Assembly: GCA_041650635.1 (NCBI GenBank)
Contig: JBAZKV010000029.1
Span: 1 to 18,235, forward strand
Origin: Candidatus Margulisiibacteriota bacterium
Lineage (GTDB): Bacteria; Margulisbacteria; WOR-1; JAKLHX01; JBAZKV01
DNA length: 18,235 nucleotides
Reading direction: 5' to 3'
How positions within the stretch are numbered: the first letter of the stretch is position 1; each line of letters starts with the position of its first letter. This document shows, piece after piece, positions 13,801 through 18,235 of the stretch. The notes beneath the pieces are model-generated. The model saw only the letters and a program-made list of their open reading frames with translations, had not been told where the DNA came from and did not search any database. Made by a program: the position numbers and the translations under genes.

Positions 13801-16800
13801 ACATTTGGATTTTCGACCGCGTCCCCGTTCCTTGACTTGAGTATGAAAGTGTAGCCGGTGTTGGGAGTTAGTCCCGTGCTTGTCCAGCCGTTAGAGCGTA
13901 TCCAGGTAGAATCGTCTCCCGCGGTCTCGTTTATGAAGATAAGGCCTGATTCTCCGGACACCAGATTGGCCGGCTCAAAAGACATATGAACGGTGATCTG
14001 GTCTGTCGATACTCCCTCAAAGGTCGCGCCGTAGTTCGATATCCCGGAATACCTTGCACCGGCATCCATGGTGGCGCTGATCACCCCGTCTCCGTTGCGG
14101 GTCGAGATCTCAAAGGAATACTGGACATTTTCATCAAGTCCGGAGCTGGTCCACGCATCGTTGGCCGCTACCCATCCCGAGCTTGTGCCCAGAGTGGTGT
14201 TGGCAAAAAGGATACCGGAGGAGCCGGATGTAAGATTTGACGGCGTGTTCAGAGAACTTATGGAGATAGAAGTTTCGTCCGGGGCTCCCCAGTTGGCTCC
14301 CTGACTTGCCTCGATAGAAGTATACCTGGTCTCAAGCGATGAGGAGGATTCTCCCGCGTCGTTGTAGGCGATAACTTTTCTGGAGTAAGCCGTGTTGGCA
14401 GCCAGACCGCTTTCGGAAGTGGCATATGTTCCTGCGGACACCAGTGCTTTTACTTCATCACTTTCGTCCAGTATCCTAAAGCCCACTTCGTTTGTCGAGT
14501 TTGCCGTCCAGACATACGAAAGTGAGGTTGTGCTTTCTGCCGTTGCGGTAAAACCGCTCGGCGCCAGAGGCGCAACGGGCGGCAGAGTGGTAAAGTAGGA
14601 AACGGAAGAAGGCTCTCCCGTTCCGTTAGCGGTAGATACTGCACTCACGCTCCAAAAATAGACAACATCCGGCAGCAGGCCGGACATCAGGATACCTGCC
14701 TCCGTTGTAGAAGAAAGCCCGAGATTGGTACCCTGGGCGTCGGTCCCATAGCTTAACTCATACCTGTCGGCAGAGGCAACGCTTTCCCAGGTAAGCAGCG
14801 ATTGGTTGGGGTCTTCGCCTGACTTTGTTAAACCGCTAGGTTTTGCGGGAGGCGTGGTATCACCAAGAGAACCGGAAAGAGAGGTTTCCAAAGAGTCCCC
14901 GTTGGCAGCCTTTACCTTGAAGCTGTAAAGAGTATTCGGCTGAACGCCGGTATAGTACCACAACAAGCCTTCTCCCCAGTAAACCGACCCGGAAGCGCTG
15001 CCGTCGCCCTGAAGATAGGTAACGCCTTCGTCCGTAGTAACGGCATACAGAGTACCGTCAGGGTTGCCGTTAGCTCCCGCCATGACGGCACAGTTGTAGC
15101 CGCTGGTAGAGTCGTAGCTTCCTGTAACGGTTTCGATCGTAGGAGTAAGCGCAAGGGTATATCTGGTCAGCGTTTCTGAGGTGGCTGTTTCAACACCCTC
15201 CGCGTTCCTGGCAGTTATGGTGAACTGATACGCCGTATTCGGCGAAAGTGTTCCGCTGGTCCAGGTGTTGGTCTTTAACCAGCCGCTTTCCGAAGCCTCT
15301 GTTGTATTTACAAAATAGATGCCCGAGCTGCCAAGCGCCAGATTGCTTGGCTCGCTTGATGCGTGTATCGTTAGGCTGTCTGACATTGTTTCCCATGTTG
15401 CGCCCGACATTGCCTCTATAGAAGTGTATCTGGAAACTGCGTCCGAAGTGGAAGCGCCAAAAGCATTGTACGCCTCGACTTTTCTGGTGTACTGCGTGTT
15501 GGCCGAAAGCCCGCCTTCGGAAGTTGAGGAGGCTCCCGCTGCCGCCAAGGCCTTTTCTGTATCAAGTTCATCCAGTATCCTAAATCCGGTCTCATCGGTA
15601 GAATTGTTGGCCCAGTAATAATCGAGCGAACCTTGAGAAGACGCCTCCACCGTAAGACCGGACGGCGCAACTGGCGGCGGAGAGAACCAATTAGTGTTAT
15701 TGCCGCTGTCAGTTGAACCTGGAGGGTCTATGACCAGGGCATTTATGTTCTCGGAATCCATGACATCCACATAGCTTATGCTTCTTGTGCCGGATGGGTT
15801 TATCTTCCACTGGGACCCGTCAGAGGTGGACCTCATCACGGCCAAAGCTTCGTCCGAACCGGTAATGGACACGGTCCCTTCCACAGTTGTGATCTCTCCG
15901 GCTTCAAAGCTCAGGACCTTGCCCGGCGTTATACAGGTGAAGTTGTTGAAAGTCGTGCTTCCTTCTATCGTTGATATCCTGCCTGCTCCGTCAAACGCCA
16001 CCGTGCCTGTCCCGGCATTGAAGGTCCCTGCTTCCCTGCTCAGGCAGCCGCTTATGGTGATGGTGTAGGCGGAGCAATTCAAAACACCTGCATTGAGGAA
16101 TAGATCGTTTGCTATTGACAGCGATGTGCCAAGAGTTACGGTGTTTCCATAACCTGCTCCGATACTGAGCCCGGCGATGCTGCCCGAAAAAGAGCTGTCG
16201 ATAAGAGCATCGGTTTCGGAAGACGCGTTAAAGTAGACCATATCGGAGGCTCCCGGAACGCTTGCCTTGTTCCAGTTCCCTGCTGTTGACCAATTGTTAT
16301 CAACTCCTCCGTACCAGATATGCCCCTGCCACTGCAGCGTCGGATAGGCCTGCCCGTTCTTTATCCCCCAGACATTGTCAAAGTCCCAGCCGCTGAAAGT
16401 ATATTTATTCATCATTTCGGCAGTGGTTTCCGGCGTTCCCTTGCCTGTATCGGACTGGCCTGTGGTGTCTGTGTCATAGTAAGAACCTGATATGGTCGAA
16501 GCGGAATCGCTTCCGATCAAACCGCCGGTTGCGGAACTTCCGGTAACAGCACCTGCAGCGTAAGAATTTGTTATTGAAGAGGAATTATTAGTCCCTATCA
16601 ATCCTCCGACATTGCTTCCACCGCTAACATTCCCTGTAGCGTAACTGTTAATGACCTGGCTAGAGTCATCGTTATAACCCAACAGCCCTCCTGCGTTTAA
16701 ATTGCCGTTGTTATTAACATCGCAGCTTGAATAGCTGTTCATGATAATAGACTGATAATTGGTCGAAGCCAGTCCTCCAACAGTATTCCCAAAACCTGTC

Positions 16801-18235
16801 ACTCTGCCGGTGGAATAACAATTCTCTATTATAGAAGAATATAGACTTGGACCAACTAACGCGCCAACTCCTCCCGCTCCTGTTATGTTGCAATCAACGA
16901 TCCCAACATCCTTTATGGTAGAACCGTACGATTCTCCAAAGAGTCCGACAGAATACACTAACGGTCTGTTAATAAAGAGCCCTGTGATGGTTTTGCTGTT
17001 GCCGTAGAATTTTCCTTTAAAGCGGTAAGGATGAGCGGCCCCCACCGGCACAAAGCCCTCTCCGCCGTTCCAGGCACCGGTCACTCCCGCCTCTATGTCA
17101 TTTGCAAGTTTGAAGTTGATGTCGGCATCGTTACGATACTGCCTCATTGCCTGAAGTCCGTAGACATCGTAGATCATATACGGGCTGCCGGATGTGCCGG
17201 AGCCGGTAAATCTGAGAAATGTCCCGCTGTTGGTCGATATCGAAAAACTTTCGCAGGTAAAAGAATAGGTCTGAGGTAAAGTGCACTGGAACACTCCTGT
17301 TCCGTCCTGCTCAAAAGTAGTTGCTATCGTTACCGCGGCATTCTGAGTGATAGCCCCCGTATAGCCGGCGGTAATATAGAGAGCCCCGGCATTTACCTCG
17401 GTATCGATGATACAGTTCTTTATGCTGGTAGCGTCAAAGGAGGCGGTGTCTTCGGAGCTCGGGACCGTCCCGCTGCTCCAGTTGTCAGCATCGCTCCAGT
17501 TAAAAGTGGCTCCCCCGCCCGTCCACACCACCGGACCCAGAGTGCGGGACGAGGCGGTGATAGATGAGGTCTCGGTCCCGTCCCCGTTGCGCGCGGTTAT
17601 CCTGTAAGTGTATGAGGTTCCTGAAGACAGAGGCGTATCCTCCCAGGAATTTGTCTGTATCCAGCCGCTGTCATTTCCAGTGGTCAGGTTCTCGAACAGC
17701 ATACCGGAACTCCCAAGCGGCAGATTGGAAGGCTCGTTGACAGAGTGGACGGTTATAGAGTTAAGCGCCGCCTCAAAAGTGGCTGAGCCCGGAGCCTCTA
17801 TATAAGTGTATTTTGTCCCTGCCTCAAGGGTGGCAGAAAGAACGGCATCCCCGTTCCTGGTCGTTATCCTGAACTCATACGGCGTATTTGCCAAAAGCCC
17901 GGAGCTTACCCAGGTATTGGTCCTTATCCAGCCGCTTGAGGCGCCTTCGGTAACATTTTCAAAATACATCCCCGAATCCCCCAAAGAGAGCCTGGCCGGT
18001 TCATTTGAAGAATGCACAGTTATGGAAGTTGTGGAAAGGCCTTCCCAGGTAGCAGTCGAAGCGGCCGCTATCAAAGAATATTTCACCGCCTCAAAAGTAG
18101 GGGTGTTTGTCCCGTCCCCGTTCCTTGAAGTTATGCTTAGCTGAACTGGGCTGTTTTCCTCAAGACTTGCAATATTGAATGAATTGGTCTTTATCCAATC
18201 ACTTATGGCTATACGGGTGGGGAACGCAATAGTAT
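10812..18235 (-). CDS. Giant modular surface protein (FN3-like array, GLUG, FlgD-like Ig, C-terminal anchor), 5'-partial
   Basis: The frame is open from the stop at 10812 to the window edge, at least 2473 aa. The GTG at 18086 is not the start, because the repeat pattern continues past it (SDWIKTNSF, TSRNGDGTNTPTF). From the N-terminal side: three W-x-N-x-W/RNGDG modules (18235-17550); a W-x-G-G-x-NWS module (17545-17440); GLUG repeats with NSYATGNVSG and GGLIG words (about 16990-16405); a second WYGG-x-NNWS module (16315-16225); a beta-rich stretch; FN3-like modules in a repeating A-B-C-D order (15680-12085); two more modules (12090-11550); an Ig-like domain (about 11540-11240). Next is a FlgD-like Ig domain with AYPNPADT and NEIVWDGRDMGGRALPNDVY (about 11215-10905), and last a membrane segment with a basic tail (TKFKR). 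It is probably secreted and anchored to the envelope. Adhesion or cell-surface display is inferred. nadB overlaps it tail to tail by 11 bp. Confidence 0.9.
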   Translation of the reverse strand, partial: TIAFPTRIAISDWIKTNSFNIASLEENSPVQLSITSRNGDGTNTPTFEAVKYSLIAAASTATWEGLSTTSITVHSSNEPARLSLGDSGMYFENVTEGASSGWIRTNTWVSSGLLANTPYEFRITTRNGDAVLSATLEAGTKYTYIEAPGSATFEAALNSITVHSVNEPSNLPLGSSGMLFENLTTGNDSGWIQTNSWEDTPLSSGTSYTYRITARNGDGTETSSITASSRTLGPVVWTGGGATFNWSDADNWSSGTVPSSEDTASFDATSIKNCIIDTEVNAGALYITAGYTGAITQNAAVTIATTFEQDGTGVFQCTLPQTYSFTCESFSISTNSGTFLRFTGSGTSGSPYMIYDVYGLQAMRQYRNDADINFKLANDIEAGVTGAWNGGEGFVPVGAAHPYRFKGKFYGNSKTITGLFINRPLVYSVGLFGESYGSTIKDVGIVDCNITGAGGVGALVGPSLYSSIIENCYSTGRVTGFGNTVGGLASTNYQSIIMNSYSSCDVNNNGNLNAGGLLGYNDDSSQVINSYATGNVSGGSNVGGLIGTNNSSSITNSYAAGAVTGSSATGGLIGSDSASTISGSYYDTDTTGQSDTGKGTPETTAEMMNKYTFSGWDFDNVWGIKNGQAYPTLQWQGHIWYGGVDNNWSTAGNWNKASVPGASDMVYFNASSETDALIDSSFSGSIAGLSIGAGYGNTVTLGTSLSIANDLFLNAGVLNCSAYTITISGCLSREAGTFNAGTGTVAFDGAGRISTIEGSTTFNNFTCITPGKVLSFEAGEITTVEGTVSITGSDEALAVMRSTSDGSQWKINPSGTRSISYVDVMDSENINALVIDPPGSTDSGNNTNWFSPPPVAPSGLTVEASSQGSLDYYWANNSTDETGFRILDELDTEKALAAAGASSTSEGGLSANTQYTRKVEAYNAFGASTSDAVSRYTSIEAMSGATWETMSDSLTIHASSEPSNLALGSSGIYFVNTTEASESGWLKTNTWTSGTLSPNTAYQFTITARNAEGVETATSETLTRYTLALTPTIETVTGSYDSTSGYNCAVMAGANGNPDGTLYAVTTDEGVTYLQGDGSASGSVYWGEGLLWYYTGVQPNTLYSFKVKAANGDSLETSLSGSLGDTTPPAKPSGLTKSGEDPNQSLLTWESVASADRYELSYGTDAQGTNLGLSSTTEAGILMSGLLPDVVYFWSVSAVSTANGTGEPSSVSYFTTLPPVAPLAPSGFTATAESTTSLSYVWTANSTNEVGFRILDESDEVKALVSAGTYATSESGLAANTAYSRKVIAYNDAGESSSSLETRYTSIEASQGANWGAPDETSISISSLNTPSNLTSGSSGILFANTTLGTSSGWVAANDAWTSSGLDENVQYSFEISTRNGDGVISATMDAGARYSGISNYGATFEGVSTDQITVHMSFEPANLVSGESGLIFINETAGDDSTWIRSNGWTSTGLTPNTGYTFILKSRNGDAVENPNVTPEARYTLAASPEISTASGSWDAVYASNCTISINANGNPEATYYAVTTDDGTNWLQEDGTAAATIYWGASASGWRYRDRLPNTSYSFKVKAKNGEDIETALSASLDATTPPAKVTGLTETQVLTFEALLAWDTAAGADVYEVSIGTDGSGTDLGVFSTTEAALDKTSLQPATAYYWSVKAVSSANGTGEPSSISNFTTLLGPPSTPESFAIMATSENSLAYSWSDTSANEDGFRILDENDLVKASAGTGETSASELFLSTNEAYIRKVQAFNAIGATTSEALTGYTSIEAPSGVVWLDVGSDYISLKASNEVTNVSEGDSGILFANLTTGNTSSWLQTNVGWSSAGLLPNTQYSFSITTRNGNAVVRGTFESDPYRTLAEVPPAPQVWGGWSFAYSNYIVVTVESGSNPEGTEYAVTIDDGINWLQSDGTVSTSEYWSSARTGWAYKRAPGVTLYPVKVKSRNADGLVTALSPSSEVWTPPAKVSGLTAAGMTGTSESVTWEAADGATGYLITWGRDWLGTNEGSSVTTETSAVIAGLEPTTRYYWRIKGLAGTSEGEPSSIGTFVSLNMYAPTSCYLSNLTATSARVNWTYSKSTLSGFYIEKSLDGATYTEIGSADKSARYYTGEGTGGLLPNTRYWFRVRALDTGGFSDYTVADPKYTLANAPTFEAISDITSSVMRVIWLANSNPAGTEYFCQNITAGTNSGWITDLSWTSTGLQPLTNHTFWIKARNKDLTETSSIRLAEGATAPTASFALVKADRNTLINGDIIHSRPKLEIRAESDEDIILSTFRIDIDGTAVSDGDRGAYDYTEGSGRSVSFFYTPKTAILEGGHKMEFRVYDGKGTIFYEERDPVNVKSTPGISGPVLAYPNPADTASGPVRIAYNLHTDADMVLYLFDTSGRLIWKQEYPAGGSGGTAGYNEIVWDGRDMGGRALPNDVYLLRVVEKSTGSVLGKSKIVILRTSSVPRRGAYALMGIAVLGLLGAGGFAWTKFKR

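Noticed and set aside
18084..18086. GTG at 18086 as start of the giant gene
   Set aside because: The frame stays open to the window edge and the module pattern (SDWIKTNSF, TSRNGDGTNTPTF) continues upstream, so the gene is simply cut by the window.
11139..18144. Numerous plus-strand reading frames of 65-173 codons opposite the giant gene
   Set aside because: They mirror the codon periodicity of the repetitive minus-strand gene, resemble no known protein and lack ribosome sites in sensible places.

Overview
The window looks like a chromosomal segment of an uncultured bacterium. It has roughly balanced GC in its core genes, very short intergenic gaps, and a giant FN3/FlgD-type surface protein. 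Its promoters mostly carry an extended -10 of the form TGTTATAAT. The gene mix (GDT1-type transporter, RsuA/RluB enzyme, DRE-TIM aldolase, EFR1-type flavodoxin/ferredoxin, NadB, giant modular surface protein) would suit candidate phyla such as Margulisbacteria/Saganbacteria. That placement is a guess from style and cannot be proven from this sequence.

Left end (1-1039): the C-terminal tail of an integrase-type transposase enters at base 1 and ends at 110. It runs into an AT-rich 219-aa gene that appears to be a remnant whose first codons come from the insertion element. A hairpin-rich spacer follows. On the minus strand (2146-1040) is an AAA+ ATPase with an atypical Walker B.

Middle (2288-8573): a GDT1/UPF0016 cation transporter (+) meets, tail to tail, a minus-strand cluster. 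That cluster is a secreted 177-aa protein, a 404-aa protein with a kinase-like but apparently degraded active site, and an RsuA/RluB-type pseudouridine synthase. Next comes a zeta-toxin-like kinase overlapping by ATGA with a 57-aa partner found by reading the minus strand. Then come a DmpG/HMGL-type aldolase, an EFR1-type flavodoxin-ferredoxin protein and a membrane-anchored Cache sensor protein, all minus strand.

Right half (8574-18235): tRNA-Gln(CUG) sits between a palindromic repeat cluster and CCAATTT-type heptamer arrays. A small two-helix membrane protein (-) diverges from nadB (L-aspartate oxidase, +). nadB contains an in-frame copy of the palindromic repeat also found next to the tRNA. 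It overlaps by 11 bp, tail to tail, a giant minus-strand gene that runs off the window (at least 2473 aa). That protein has FN3-like modules in a higher-order A-B-C-D arrangement, GLUG repeats, a FlgD-like Ig domain and a C-terminal membrane anchor.

A recurring theme is that several genes (gdt1, zeta, aldolase, nadB) have a TATAAT-like box only 6-10 nt before the start codon and no Shine-Dalgarno, which predicts leaderless or near-leaderless mRNAs. Others (EFR1, Cache, secreted protein, AAA) have a clear Shine-Dalgarno.
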